Shown here piece by piece: positions 16,219 to 24,315 of a stretch of 44,360 nt of DNA. Under the pieces are notes generated by a model. The model was not told where the DNA came from. It ran no database searches and saw nothing but the letters and a program-made list of their open reading frames with translations. Source of the DNA: Actinomycetes bacterium (lineage in GTDB: Bacteria > Actinomycetota > Aquicultoria > Aquicultorales > Aquicultoraceae); contig JAJYQA010000011.1 in the NCBI GenBank assembly GCA_021794835.1, positions 1-44,360 of the forward strand. The letters run 5' to 3'. The first letter of the stretch is position 1, and each line of letters starts with the position of its first letter. The translations under genes and the position numbers were made by a program.

Positions 16219-17676
16219 ATGACTGTTCCTGTCACAATGCCCCGGCTTGGTGAGACGGTCACCGAAGGAACTATCGTAAAATGGCTTAAAAACGAAGGCG
16301 ACTATGTTAATAAGGACGATAATCTTGTTGAGGTATCAACCGCAAAAGTAGAGACTGAACTGCCTTCCCCCGTCAGTGGAAGGATCACTAAGATAGTTGC
16401 ACAAGAGGACCAGACTGTCCCCGTAGACGCAGAGATTGCAGAAATAGATGAGACCGCAAAAGCAGCTGCACCGGAAGAAGCCGAAAAGCCAGCTGCACCA
16501 CCGGAAAAAGTGGCTGTACCACTGATAGCTCCGGCGCCAGCCCCAGCTCCAACACCGGCACCTGCCCCCGAGGTTGAGAAGGCCCCGCCCGCCCCAACAC
16601 CGGTGGCAAAACCACCAGAGAAGGCACCCCCTATCGGTTTCGTCTCACCGATTGTAAGAAAGCTTGCTCGAGAACATAATGTCGACCTGTCCAAAATTAC
16701 GGGAACCGGCGCGGGCGGACGAATTACCAGGCGGGATGTCGAGCAATATATCGCACAACAACCGGCTGTACCCGGACCCCCTAAACCGCCCATAGCACAG
16801 GCACCTCCAGTATCGCTTGCGCCTATGCCATCGGCCGAGGTACCGGAGCGCGAGTTTCCCGGCATGGCGGCGATGGAAGCCGAAAAGCCAGCTGCACCAC
16901 CGGAAAAAGCAGCCGTGCCACCGGCCAAGGCTAAACCTGGTCCACCTCCCGTGCCGCCGGCCCTACTTGGTGAGCACATAGTTGAAGTGCCCTATATGAG
17001 ATATGAAATAGCCAAGCACATGATCCAGAGCTGGCACATGGCGGCAAAGGTTACGGCAATTGTTGAAGTTGATATGACCGGCATCGCTAAACAGAGAGAC
17101 AGGTTTAAAGACGCGTTTAAGAAGCGCGAGGGATTCTCGCTCACTTATCTGCCCTTCGTTGCTAAAGCCACTATAGATGCGCTGCAAAACTTCCCGATGG
17201 TCAACTCGAGAATAATTGACGAGCACCATATTGCACTCCACGACTATGTAAACCTCGGGATTGCGGTTGCGATTGAGGATGGCTTAATTGTCCCGGTCGT
17301 TAAAGATGCCGATAGGATGAACTTGCTAGGACTTGCCCGCTCTATACACGACCTGGCTGAAAAAGCCCGGGAGGGCAAGCTCTCACCCGATGAAGTAACC
17401 GGCTCAACATTTTCAATTACAAATCCGGGCTCGTTTGGCTCGATCATCCAGACGCCGATCATAAACCAGCCCAATGTGGCCATCTTAAGTCTCGAGCTTA
17501 TTCAAAAAAGGCCGGTCGTTGTCGACGAGGCGATAGCAATACGCCATATGGTCTTTATGCCGCTCTCATACGATCACAGGCTGATTGATGGGGCCATGGC
17601 AGCGCAGTTTCTAAATCGGGTAAAACATAATCTTGAGACATGGGATTTCACGCCCGATCTTGCAAACCTTATGTAA
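16219..17676 (+). CDS. pdhC: Dihydrolipoamide acyltransferase (E2)
   Basis: Core acyltransferase of the complex; it moves the acyl group from E1 via lipoyl-lysine to CoA. The lipoyl domain (residues 1-77) has the modified lysine at K43 in VSTAKVETELPSP. A long Ala/Pro-rich linker follows. The E1/E3-binding domain lies at ~140-178 (SPIVRKLAREHNVDLSKITG), then a second Ala/Pro linker. The catalytic domain (~250-485) carries H453-x3-D457-G in YDHRLIDGA. Total 485 residues with one lipoyl domain. The two linkers share an exact 34-base duplication (16477-16510 and 16876-16909). A gap of 218 bases with repeats separates it from pdhB; lipB follows after 37 bases. Confidence 0.95.
   Translation: MTVPVTMPRLGETVTEGTIVKWLKNEGDYVNKDDNLVEVSTAKVETELPSPVSGRITKIVAQEDQTVPVDAEIAEIDETAKAAAPEEAEKPAAPPEKVAVPLIAPAPAPAPTPAPAPEVEKAPPAPTPVAKPPEKAPPIGFVSPIVRKLAREHNVDLSKITGTGAGGRITRRDVEQYIAQQPAVPGPPKPPIAQAPPVSLAPMPSAEVPEREFPGMAAMEAEKPAAPPEKAAVPPAKAKPGPPPVPPALLGEHIVEVPYMRYEIAKHMIQSWHMAAKVTAIVEVDMTGIAKQRDRFKDAFKKREGFSLTYLPFVAKATIDALQNFPMVNSRIIDEHHIALHDYVNLGIAVAIEDGLIVPVVKDADRMNLLGLARSIHDLAEKAREGKLSPDEVTGSTFSITNPGSFGSIIQTPIINQPNVAILSLELIQKRPVVVDEAIAIRHMVFMPLSYDHRLIDGAMAAQFLNRVKHNLETWDFTPDLANLM
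16477..16510 (+). repeat. 34-bp direct repeat, copy 1 (E2 linker)
   Basis: Encodes EAEKPAAPPEK in the linker between lipoyl and E1/E3-binding domains. Identical base for base to 16876-16909, including third codon positions, which points to a recent intragenic duplication or conversion. Confidence 0.9.
16876..16909 (+). repeat. 34-bp direct repeat, copy 2 (E2 linker)
   Basis: Second identical copy, in the linker between the E1/E3-binding and catalytic domains. Flanking bases differ between copies, so the duplicated unit is exactly this short. Confidence 0.9.
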
Positions 17677-17713
17677 CAGTTTCAAAGAAGCACCACCGAT
17701 CGCAGAGGGAAAA

Positions 17714-18403
17714 ATGAACGAATGCTGGTTTGCAGAGCTAGGAACAATAGATTACCAGAGCGCGCTTGACTTGCAGACAAATCTAGTTGCGCTCCGGCTT
17801 GCGTCGAAAATACCGGACGTCCTGCTTTTACTTGAGCACCCGCATATATACACAACCGGAAGGCGGTTTAACCCATCTCATCTCCTGGTCAGCCACGAAG
17901 AGATGAAGGAATGGGGCGTTAGCTTTATCTCGACCGACCGAGGTGGTGATATCACCTATCATGGCCCCGGGCAGTTGGTCGGCTACCCCATAATGCAAAT
18001 CGGCAGTATAACAAATATTAAGGACTACCTGGCAAAGCTTGAAGAAGTCCTCATTAGAACTATCGGCGATTTTGGCATAGAAGCCAGCCGTATGCCGGGA
18101 TACCCAGGTGTCTGGTTTGGCTTCGAGAAGCTCGCCGCGGTGGGACTGCGGGTTTCTCATGGGATTACCAAACATGGCTTCGCCCTCAATGTATCAACCA
18201 ATCTATCCTATTTTTGTGGAATAATCCCCTGCGGGCTTCATAATATGGGGACTACGTCAATTGCCAAAATACTTGAGCGTGACGTTCCCCTTCCGCTAGT
18301 TCAAAAAATGGTTATTAAGAATTTTTCATTGGTGTTTGGGCTAAAGATGAAACCCGTTAAAAAGGAATCCATATTAGAAATTGGGTATGAAGATGTCGGA
18401 TAA
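17714..18403 (+). CDS. lipB: Octanoyl-[ACP]:protein octanoyltransferase LipB
   Basis: First step of lipoate synthesis: transfers octanoate from acyl carrier protein to the lipoyl-domain lysine. Family motifs are TDRGGDITYHGPGQLVGYP, the lysine-containing KLAAVGLRVSHGITKHGFAL and the catalytic cysteine in FCGIIPCGLH. The 229-residue start at ATG 17714 (GAGGGA just upstream) was chosen; an in-frame codon at 17633 lies inside pdhC and would add an unrelated extension. It sits 37 bases after pdhC and overlaps lipA, so lipoylation is co-expressed with its target. Confidence 0.94.
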   Translation: MNECWFAELGTIDYQSALDLQTNLVALRLASKIPDVLLLLEHPHIYTTGRRFNPSHLLVSHEEMKEWGVSFISTDRGGDITYHGPGQLVGYPIMQIGSITNIKDYLAKLEEVLIRTIGDFGIEASRMPGYPGVWFGFEKLAAVGLRVSHGITKHGFALNVSTNLSYFCGIIPCGLHNMGTTSIAKILERDVPLPLVQKMVIKNFSLVFGLKMKPVKKESILEIGYEDVG

Positions 18404-19310
18404 CAATAAACCTCAACACGAGCCTAATAGTAATGATAATTACTGCTCAGTACATATAGAGCGCAAACCACTCCATCTGCGCGTGAGGGTTTTGCAGGGT
18501 CCGAACTACCGATTTGTTAAAAACACCCTAAGCCAGCTTAAGCTACATACCGTCTGCGAGGAAGCCGGTTGTCCTAACATCTACGAGTGCTTTGAGTCCA
18601 AAACAGCGACCTTTCTTATACTGGGTGATGTATGTACCCGTAACTGCCGATTCTGTCTTGTCGGCGGCGGCAGGCCGAATCCCCCAGACCTAAATGAGCC
18701 TTTAAATGTTGCTCGTGCGATAGGTTCACTTGGACTTAAATACGCCGTTATCACTTCAGTAACAAGGGATGATTTGCCGGATGGAGGCGCGTCCTTTTTT
18801 GCCGAGACAATAAAACACGTGAGGCAGTCTAATCCCGAGTGCGGGATTGAAGTGCTGGTCCCTGATTTTAAGGGCGATTGGCAATCCCTAAAGCTGGTCA
18901 TCGATGCTAAACCCGATGTTTTAAACCACAACATCGAGACGATCCCCCGCCTTTATCCAAAAGTCAGGCCGGCAGCAAACTATACGCGCTCTCTAGAACT
19001 ACTTAGAACGGCCAAAGAAATGGGATTTTCGGGTCCGACAAAATCCGGTATTATGGTAGGCTTGGGTGAAGAGAAAAATGAATTGGTCGAAGTAATGGCC
19101 GACCTCAGGCGGCATGGCTGCGGCATAATAACCATAGGCCAGTATTTGGCCCCTTCAAAAGAGCACTTCCCTATTGCAAGATACTATGCTCCTGAAGAAT
19201 TTGAGGAGCTTAAGCACATTGGCCTTAGCATGGGTTTTTCGCATGTTGAGGCCGCTCCCCTTGTAAGAAGTTCCTATCACGCAAAAGAGCAGACCGGCAG
19301 AACTAGATGA
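18387..19310 (+). CDS. lipA: Lipoyl synthase LipA
   Basis: Radical SAM enzyme that inserts two sulfurs into the protein-bound octanoyl chain. The auxiliary cluster motif is CEEAGCPNIYEC (C-x4-C-x5-C). The radical SAM motif is CTRNCRFC. The C-terminal RSSYHA supplies the serine ligand of the auxiliary cluster. All ligands are present. Start uncertain: ATG 18387 and ATG 18393, both overlapping the lipB stop, are possible and neither has a strong ribosome site; the first ~30 residues (Asn-rich) are not conserved. About 307 residues. It completes a full de novo lipoylation pair with LipB. Confidence 0.94.
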   Translation: MKMSDNNKPQHEPNSNDNYCSVHIERKPLHLRVRVLQGPNYRFVKNTLSQLKLHTVCEEAGCPNIYECFESKTATFLILGDVCTRNCRFCLVGGGRPNPPDLNEPLNVARAIGSLGLKYAVITSVTRDDLPDGGASFFAETIKHVRQSNPECGIEVLVPDFKGDWQSLKLVIDAKPDVLNHNIETIPRLYPKVRPAANYTRSLELLRTAKEMGFSGPTKSGIMVGLGEEKNELVEVMADLRRHGCGIITIGQYLAPSKEHFPIARYYAPEEFEELKHIGLSMGFSHVEAAPLVRSSYHAKEQTGRTR

Positions 19311-19392
19311 AACTGTTTGCCATGGTTTATATCACGGGTAAAAAAAGCATAGTCAGTAAAGCCAGTTTCTAAAGCGAAAGGAGGTTTGCGGA

Positions 19393-19614
19393 ATGGCTTA
19401 TCCATCTATAGTAGCGGCACTTCAGGGTGTAGAATTTCCCGTTAGCAAAAGGTCGCTTACAAACCAGATTGGCGACCGTGAGATCGAAGTGCTTGAGGGA
19501 AAAATGATGACCATGCGTGAGATATTAAGAGCCTGTGAGCACGATAGATACGAATCCGAAAAAGACGTTATTGCGTGCCCAGGCATTGTGGGTAAGGTTC
19601 GTCATGCCGCTTAA
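19393..19614 (+). CDS. Small DUF2795-like protein
   Basis: A 73-residue protein with a clear ribosome site (AAAGGAGG nine bases before the ATG). ALQGVEFPVSKRSLTNQI resembles the start of DUF2795, whose members read LxGVDFPASKxxL, and DRYESEKDVIACPG resembles its end (DRxYxSxxEV). Function unknown; such proteins are common in actinobacteria and low-complexity clones of them occur in stress loci. It lies 82 bases after lipA and is followed by a terminator, so it may be the last gene of the PDH-lipoate operon or a separate unit; I see no convincing promoter in the gap. Confidence 0.7.
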   Translation: MAYPSIVAALQGVEFPVSKRSLTNQIGDREIEVLEGKMMTMREILRACEHDRYESEKDVIACPGIVGKVRHAA

Positions 19615-19641
19615 CGGCCGATAAAGAGACTTTAATCCCGC

Positions 19642-19675
19642 TGCGGGCCCGCCCCAAGCGAGCCCGCATTTTATT
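19642..19675 (+). terminator. Rho-independent terminator of the pdh-lip operon
   Basis: Stem TGCGGGC (19642-19648) with GCCCGCA (19662-19668), then TTTTATT. It lies 27 bases after the DUF2795-like gene. The reverse direction lacks a T run, so it works only for plus-strand transcripts. Confidence 0.82.
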
Positions 19676-19823
19676 ACTTCGGCAATAAGATATACCCTGC
19701 CCCTAAACCACCTACCAAAGCAGTATCGGTAAGGTGACCACCACTGCTGATTACAGCTAGCCCGGTTCTAGCCCTTGGTTTGTCCGACGTTTTCCAGGCC
19801 AGGTCGGCTCCGATGAAGTTCAT
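19674..19823 (-). pseudogene. Truncated DUF429-like remnant
   Basis: A 49-codon minus-strand frame begins at ATG 19823, one base after the stop of the nuclease gene, and ends at TAA 19674. It reads MNFIGADLAWKTSDK then RTGLAVISSGGHLTDTALVG, which resembles the N-terminus of DUF429 proteins (predicted RNase H-fold nucleases that begin like FIGIDLAW...GLAVLD). DUF429 proteins are usually above 200 residues, so this is a 5' fragment whose remainder is gone, replaced by the terminator of the convergent operon. It may also be expressed as a micro-protein through coupling to the nuclease gene. Confidence 0.6.
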
Positions 19824-19824
19824 C

Positions 19825-21096
19825 CTAATCCTTAATTTCTTCCTCAAGAAGAAGGTCTTTTTCGGTAAGTTTTGAGAGTGTAACCAAGGGTTTTATTTCT
19901 TTTACGGCAAATTCTTTAACCTGGGAGACAAGACCGGGATCCCAACTGCCCGACTCTACAACCTTAGCAAGCTTCTTTAAATCAAAGGATGAAACATCTG
20001 AGAGGCAGCCAGCAAGCTCGATAAGCTCTTCAAGCAACTTTCTCTCTTTAGTTCCAGAGACGGGATATTTATCAACTTCTTCAATCTTAACCTTTGCTTT
20101 TTTGGCTGAGCCGCGCACGACATCAATGCCTTCGCTCTCGGCAAACTTTATAAGCGCGTCTTTTATCTTTGCGATTTCCTCCTCAATCTCGGCCTTAAAC
20201 GTCTTTTTCTTCTCCTCCAACTTGGTTAGTTTATCAACCAGAACAACCCCGGGCTCATTTAGGTACTCATTCACAGGAAGCTGCCCGACAGCAAAGAAGT
20301 GTTTTTGCCTTGGGCAAAGATCGGGGTAATCACACCATTCGCAAAGCGCAGATTCATTTGGCTCAAATTCTTCGGTTGCCTCTATCATCTTTATAAGTTC
20401 GATCATATCTGTCTTCAAGCTCTCAAGCTGATCCGAGGTACGCCTTGAACGGAACTCCTTGTCAAAAACCAGGTAGTGCCAGACCAGCTCAACATCCTTA
20501 ACATCGGTAAACACCTGCCCTAGAGCTATCTGATAAAGTGCAAGCTGGCGATCTTTGTCAAAATGCGGCTGTTCAGGACAACTGCCCGAGCATTTATAAT
20601 CATGGATCTCGTAGGTACCATCCAGCCGCTGGTCAAGCCTGTCGATGTATCCTACCATCCGATAGAGCTCCTCGGGGTCAAGTGAGAACTTGACTCCCCT
20701 CTCAATCCCAAGGGTAGATGCCTGGTTAAAGGGATAATACCGCTCATAAAAGTCGCTGATGCACTTGCGACCCATCTCAAAGTAGTTATCTGCTGTATAA
20801 TCCTTCTTTCTTATGATAATGTTATCGTGCCATTCCCTGCGCCACCGTGCTTCAAAATCACCGTGCAACTCCTGAAGGGTATTTAGCTTTTGATGCTTAA
20901 GGTCGGCATAGAGCTTTTCCAGTACCGCATGGACGCGGCTTCCCATAAAGGCCTCAACGCTATCAAACGGGCGCTTGATCCTGTCTATATAGGTGAACTT
21001 GTACTTAAGTGGGCAACTCCTGAATGTCTCTAGCCTGGAATAAGAATAAACGGTCATACTGGTAACATTCGATGAAGATAAGAAAAAACCTTCCAT
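19825..21096 (-). CDS. PD-(D/E)XK nuclease of the RecB/AddB/Cas4 type with Fe-S cysteines
   Basis: Predicted DNA exonuclease. The N-terminal YSRLETFRSCPLKYKFTY carries the first cluster cysteine. Catalytic elements are the histidine in GSRVHAVLEKLY, an aspartate in VGYIDRLD, the D-x-K in EIHDYKCSG and the RQLALYQIAL helix. The remaining three cysteines are in CEWCDYPDLCP (C-x2-C-x5-C), as in AddB and Cas4. After about residue 275 comes an extra ~145-residue Lys/Glu-rich extension that begins as a coiled coil (KLEEKKKTFKAEIEEEIAKI). No helicase or cas genes are nearby. The start at 21096 is uncertain; ATG 21057 (MTVYSYSRLE) is also plausible. A DUF429 remnant follows. Confidence 0.85.
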   Translation of the reverse strand: MEGFFLSSSNVTSMTVYSYSRLETFRSCPLKYKFTYIDRIKRPFDSVEAFMGSRVHAVLEKLYADLKHQKLNTLQELHGDFEARWRREWHDNIIIRKKDYTADNYFEMGRKCISDFYERYYPFNQASTLGIERGVKFSLDPEELYRMVGYIDRLDQRLDGTYEIHDYKCSGSCPEQPHFDKDRQLALYQIALGQVFTDVKDVELVWHYLVFDKEFRSRRTSDQLESLKTDMIELIKMIEATEEFEPNESALCEWCDYPDLCPRQKHFFAVGQLPVNEYLNEPGVVLVDKLTKLEEKKKTFKAEIEEEIAKIKDALIKFAESEGIDVVRGSAKKAKVKIEEVDKYPVSGTKERKLLEELIELAGCLSDVSSFDLKKLAKVVESGSWDPGLVSQVKEFAVKEIKPLVTLSKLTEKDLLLEEEIKD

Positions 21097-21248
21097 TTAT
21101 TAATCAAGCCTTACGGTAAAGAAGTTGAGGGCCGCTGTAAAATAGACAAGTGATGAACAAATTAAGTAAGTATAAATAGCGGTATAGCTAAATAAATATT
21201 AATAACGATTGGGAGCTATCAGCAACAAGCTAATACGGGTATAAAAAC

Positions 21249-22199
21249 TTGGTGATTTTATTGGATAAAGCAAAAAACAATACTGTAGTATCCGCCGATA
21301 ACCTAACCAAGCAATACAATAGCCTAACGGCGGTAAACAATATAAGCTTTCAAATCAAGCGCGGTGAGAGATTTGGCTTTCTCGGGCCAAACGGGGCTGG
21401 CAAGACGACTACGATAAAGATGCTTTACGGGATGTCTCCCCTAACCGCCGGCACTTTAGAGGTGATTGGGCTTGATGTACTCACGCAGGTTCGCGAGATT
21501 AAAAAGCGTATTGGAGTCGTGCCGCAGGAAACAAACCTAGATACCGAACTCTCCGTCATTGATAATCTCCTAGTCTATGCTAACTACTTCGGCATCCCCA
21601 GAAATATCGCCCGCAAGAGGGCCGAAGAGCTACTCGACTTTATCCATCTTGAAAAAAGAGCTGACACCATGGTCGACGCACTCTCGGGGGGCATGAAGCG
21701 AAGGCTTCTTTTGGCAAGGGCACTTATCAACAATCCCGAGCTTTTAATACTTGATGAACCAACCACCGGACTTGACCCGCAGGCAAGGCATCTCATCTGG
21801 GACAGGCTTATAAGCCTAAGAGAGCAAGGAGTTACTGTCGTTATTACTACACACTACATGGATGAAGCAAGCACGCTTTGCGACCTGCTTGTGATTATGG
21901 ACGAAGGTAAAATTATAGCCGAGGGATCACCTGCTGAACTTATCGCGCGGTATATCAGCCAGGAGGCCCTTGAGATCAGGGTCATCCCCGATCAAATTCA
22001 AAAGGCAATTGATATACTATCACCTAAAAGTGAAAGCTACGAAGCTCAAGACGAGACGCTTCTCTTTTTTGCTCCATCGGCGGATAAGCTTCTCAAAATT
22101 GCCGAAGAGGCTAAACTTAAAATTGAGTATATGCTAGTAAGAAGGGCGACTCTGGAGGATGTTTTCTTGAAGCTTACCGGGAGAAGGCTTAGGGATTGA
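21249..22199 (+). CDS. ABC-2 type exporter, ATP-binding protein
   Basis: ATPase of a DrrA/NodI-type exporter on the inner face of the membrane. Walker A is GPNGAGKTTT at residues 46-55, the signature LSGGMKRRL follows, Walker B is LLILDEPTTGLDP and the switch histidine is in TTHYMDEA. The C-terminal ~90 residues are the usual regulatory domain of this subfamily. It has 316 residues. The start is unclear: TTG 21249, GTG 21252 and TTG 21261 lie together, the last with GGTGA upstream. It overlaps the permease gene by four bases. Substrate unknown; the DrrA/NodI class exports drugs or glycolipid-like molecules. Confidence 0.92.
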   Translation: MVILLDKAKNNTVVSADNLTKQYNSLTAVNNISFQIKRGERFGFLGPNGAGKTTTIKMLYGMSPLTAGTLEVIGLDVLTQVREIKKRIGVVPQETNLDTELSVIDNLLVYANYFGIPRNIARKRAEELLDFIHLEKRADTMVDALSGGMKRRLLLARALINNPELLILDEPTTGLDPQARHLIWDRLISLREQGVTVVITTHYMDEASTLCDLLVIMDEGKIIAEGSPAELIARYISQEALEIRVIPDQIQKAIDILSPKSESYEAQDETLLFFAPSADKLLKIAEEAKLKIEYMLVRRATLEDVFLKLTGRRLRD

Positions 22200-22984
22200 A
22201 TATACTTATAGAAGCCGCCCGCACAATATCCCCCATCGGGGTTTATAGGATGTGGCAGCGAAACTGGACGATATTTCGAAAGATATTTTGGCTGGCAACC
22301 GCCCCAACTTTTTTCGAGCCATTCATATATTTGCTAAGTCTCGGCATTGGGCTTGGGCTTTTCGTACGAAAGATCGAAGGCATGTCCTATATCCAGTTTC
22401 TAGCACCCGGGCTGTTGGCCTCAACGGTAATGTTTGGTTCATCCTTTGAGACAACTTATGATAGCTTTGTCAGGATGAAATACGAGAGGACTTATGACGC
22501 AGTTCTTGCAACACCGCTTAGTATTGAGGATGTAATAGGAGGCGAGGTGCTGTGGGGCGCAACACGTGGCTATCTAAACGCACTTGTATTCTTAATTGTT
22601 GTCGCGATCTTTGGTTTGGTAAAATCGCCCGCCATCGTTCTACTTATACCGCTTCTTTTTATTTTCTCGCTTCTCTTTGCTATCATCGGCATGACTTTTA
22701 CGGCGCTTGTCTCAAACATCTCGCTTTTTAACTACTACTTCACGCTTTTCATCACACCGCTGTTTCTTTTCTCTGGGATATTTTTCCCAATTGAGGCGCT
22801 TCCGCCCTGGGCACACACCCTAGCCTGGTTTACGCCATTATATCACATTGTAATTGTCTGCCGAAACCTCGTCCTAGGACGATTAAACGAGAGTGTACTG
22901 GTAAGCACGGTCTGGGTAATCGTAGTGTCGGTAGTTATTTTCTTGGTACCAATAGCACTCATGAAGAGAAGGCTGATAAAATAG
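22196..22984 (+). CDS. ABC-2 type exporter, permease
   Basis: Membrane partner of the upstream ATPase. A 262-residue protein with six hydrophobic segments and the ABC-2 hallmark FTLFITPLFLFSGIFFPIEAL. It starts at a TTG that overlaps the ATPase stop (TTGA), a typical coupled arrangement. NodJ-like in length and motifs (GLFVRKIEGMSYIQFLAPGL). Substrate cannot be inferred. It is immediately followed by a strong hairpin. Confidence 0.9.
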   Translation: MNILIEAARTISPIGVYRMWQRNWTIFRKIFWLATAPTFFEPFIYLLSLGIGLGLFVRKIEGMSYIQFLAPGLLASTVMFGSSFETTYDSFVRMKYERTYDAVLATPLSIEDVIGGEVLWGATRGYLNALVFLIVVAIFGLVKSPAIVLLIPLLFIFSLLFAIIGMTFTALVSNISLFNYYFTLFITPLFLFSGIFFPIEALPPWAHTLAWFTPLYHIVIVCRNLVLGRLNESVLVSTVWVIVVSVVIFLVPIALMKRRLIK

Positions 22985-23010
22985 TTACCACCCTTGATAA
23001 GGGTGGTAAC
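22984..23010. terminator. Perfect 12-bp hairpin between converging genes
   Basis: GTTACCACCCTT and AAGGGTGGTAAC pair perfectly around a three-base loop, starting at the last base of the permease stop. On the minus strand it is followed by TATTTTAT, on the plus strand by CTATAGG. It probably stops the minus-strand DUF981 gene and hinders readthrough from the ABC operon. Confidence 0.65.
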
Positions 23011-23056
23011 CTATAGGCCAACCACTACTCAACCACTACTATAACTTATGCGGTAA

Positions 23057-23632
23057 TTACTTTTTTAACGTTGCCGGAACCCATCTAGCAAAGGAAACAA
23101 AGTGGGTCCAGTACGCGTCATAGCCGACAAATGCCCATATCAATGCAGCAACTATTGCAATTATCACAAATATTATCCTGAATGGCCTGGCTTTCAGCCA
23201 GTAGAGAGCCGGCGCGAGAAATACGCCGGTTAAACCAGTAAGAATAAAGCCTATGCCAGCTACTAATGGTTCTGTCGTTAAGCTCTTATTTATAATTCTC
23301 GCTCCAACTTCAATTGCAACAAAACCGGCAAATAGTGCATAAATCGAAACTGAAAATAAACTCCAATTAAGTGCAAGGGATAATGATGCCGCAAGAAATA
23401 GAACCCCAAATAGAAGTTCTGTATCGCCAAAAGCGATATTGTACGGACCAGGCAGTGGCCAAGTCAACACCATATGCAACCCTGTTGCAAACCCTATGAT
23501 ACCGGTTATTGCGAAACCAGGAGACCATCGCTTCTGGTCGGAGTCGTCGATGCCACGGTAGATATAGTATGCCAATAGGAACAGCCCGGCCACTAAGTTT
23601 ATTAACATAACTGCTAAATAATCGATAAACAT
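23057..23632 (-). CDS. DUF981 family membrane protein
   Basis: A 191-residue integral membrane protein with six predicted hydrophobic segments. It contains HMVLTWPLPGPYNIAFGD, the characteristic DUF981 stretch, and LNWSLFSVSIYALFAGFVAI. Function unknown. The ATG has a strong GGAAGGAGGG about ten bases upstream. Single-gene unit; the hairpin at 22984-23010 lies downstream. Its neighbours give no functional hint. Confidence 0.8.
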   Translation of the reverse strand: MFIDYLAVMLINLVAGLFLLAYYIYRGIDDSDQKRWSPGFAITGIIGFATGLHMVLTWPLPGPYNIAFGDTELLFGVLFLAASLSLALNWSLFSVSIYALFAGFVAIEVGARIINKSLTTEPLVAGIGFILTGLTGVFLAPALYWLKARPFRIIFVIIAIVAALIWAFVGYDAYWTHFVSFARWVPATLKK

Positions 23633-23774
23633 AGTCTTATCGCCCTCCTTCCTAGACTAATATACCCACGAAAGTTATTTTTGCTTGCCGATATCCCTTC
23701 TATTATTATCGGAAATATCGTAATCGTTTTCTTTGCGTAATTCCTCCGGAAATATTCCCCGATTCCACCAACAG

Positions 23775-23802
23775 AAAAACCCTCCTTACCAGGAGGGTTT
23801 TT
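23775..23802 (-). terminator. Rho-independent terminator of the flavin-binding split-barrel gene
   Basis: Stem AAAAACCCTCCT (23775-23786) with AGGAGGGTTTTT (23791-23802) around a four-base loop. T runs occur on both sides. On the minus strand it lies 25 bases after the stop at 23828; it could also work in the plus direction. Confidence 0.85.
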
Positions 23803-23827
23803 TAATGCTCTTATAGGCTAGTCAATT

Positions 23828-24226
23828 TTAAGCAACCGGTTTTCCTGCACCGGGGCCTGGCTTAAGGCTATGAATCTCATCGATATGGATTTTTATTACG
23901 GCGATTGGGGCGGGGCGACCATGCTGTTTTGACGCCTCTGCTGCAGCATCGTAGGTTGGACCTTCCTTTTCGATCGTGGCATTTCCAATAAAACGAAAAC
24001 CATCAGGGATATCGCGATTAACAACGGCAACTGTTACGCGAGGGTCAGCCTGGATATTGCGCCAAGTGGCGCCGCCGGTGCCCTCATTAAAAACCAGGGT
24101 GCTATCATCGAAAACTCTTGTTGTCCGCTTGGGGGCTACGTTTGCCCTGCCATCCGGGTTTACTGTCCCGATAAAGCACTGCTGCGTCGCAATCATATCC
24201 TTCATTTCCTCTGTTAACACGGCCAT
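23828..24226 (-). CDS. Pyridoxamine 5'-phosphate oxidase-like flavin split-barrel protein
   Basis: A 132-residue single-domain protein of the FMN-binding split-barrel superfamily. Typical features are CFIGTVNPDGRANVAPK at the N-terminus (strand-turn of the barrel), STLVFNEGTGGATWRNIQAD and DPRVTVAVVNRD. Known: these small relatives of PdxH often bind FMN or a similar cofactor and reduce diverse substrates. It is too short to be PdxH itself. ATG with GGAGGA nine bases upstream. It has its own terminator. Substrate unknown. Confidence 0.82.
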   Translation of the reverse strand: MAVLTEEMKDMIATQQCFIGTVNPDGRANVAPKRTTRVFDDSTLVFNEGTGGATWRNIQADPRVTVAVVNRDIPDGFRFIGNATIEKEGPTYDAAAEASKQHGRPAPIAVIKIHIDEIHSLKPGPGAGKPVA

Positions 24227-24269
24227 ATAAATTCCTCCTCAACGCTAGATTTTATAAAACAACCCACTA

Positions 24270-24315
24270 TTAGCACTCAGCTTTTTATTTCTTCGCCTTT
24301 TAAGCTGAGAGCTAA
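24270..24315. repeat. Imperfect hairpin abutting the acs stop codon
   Basis: Arms 24270-24283 (TTAGCACTCAGCTT) and 24302-24315 (AAGCTGAGAGCTAA) pair with one mismatch. It begins right after the acs stop on the minus strand and may end the acs transcript, though a clean T run is missing. The CTCAGCTT word also occurs in the hairpin at 32899-32960. Confidence 0.6.

Noticed and set aside
16302-16979. Long Gly/Ala-rich antisense reading frame opposite pdhC
   Set aside because: It is the complement of the Ala/Pro-rich linkers of E2; composition explains the absence of stops.
19674-19823. Ordinary intergenic spacer after the nuclease gene
   Set aside because: The open frame starting one base after the nuclease stop and its DUF429-like sequence argue for a gene remnant, so I reported it as a pseudogene.
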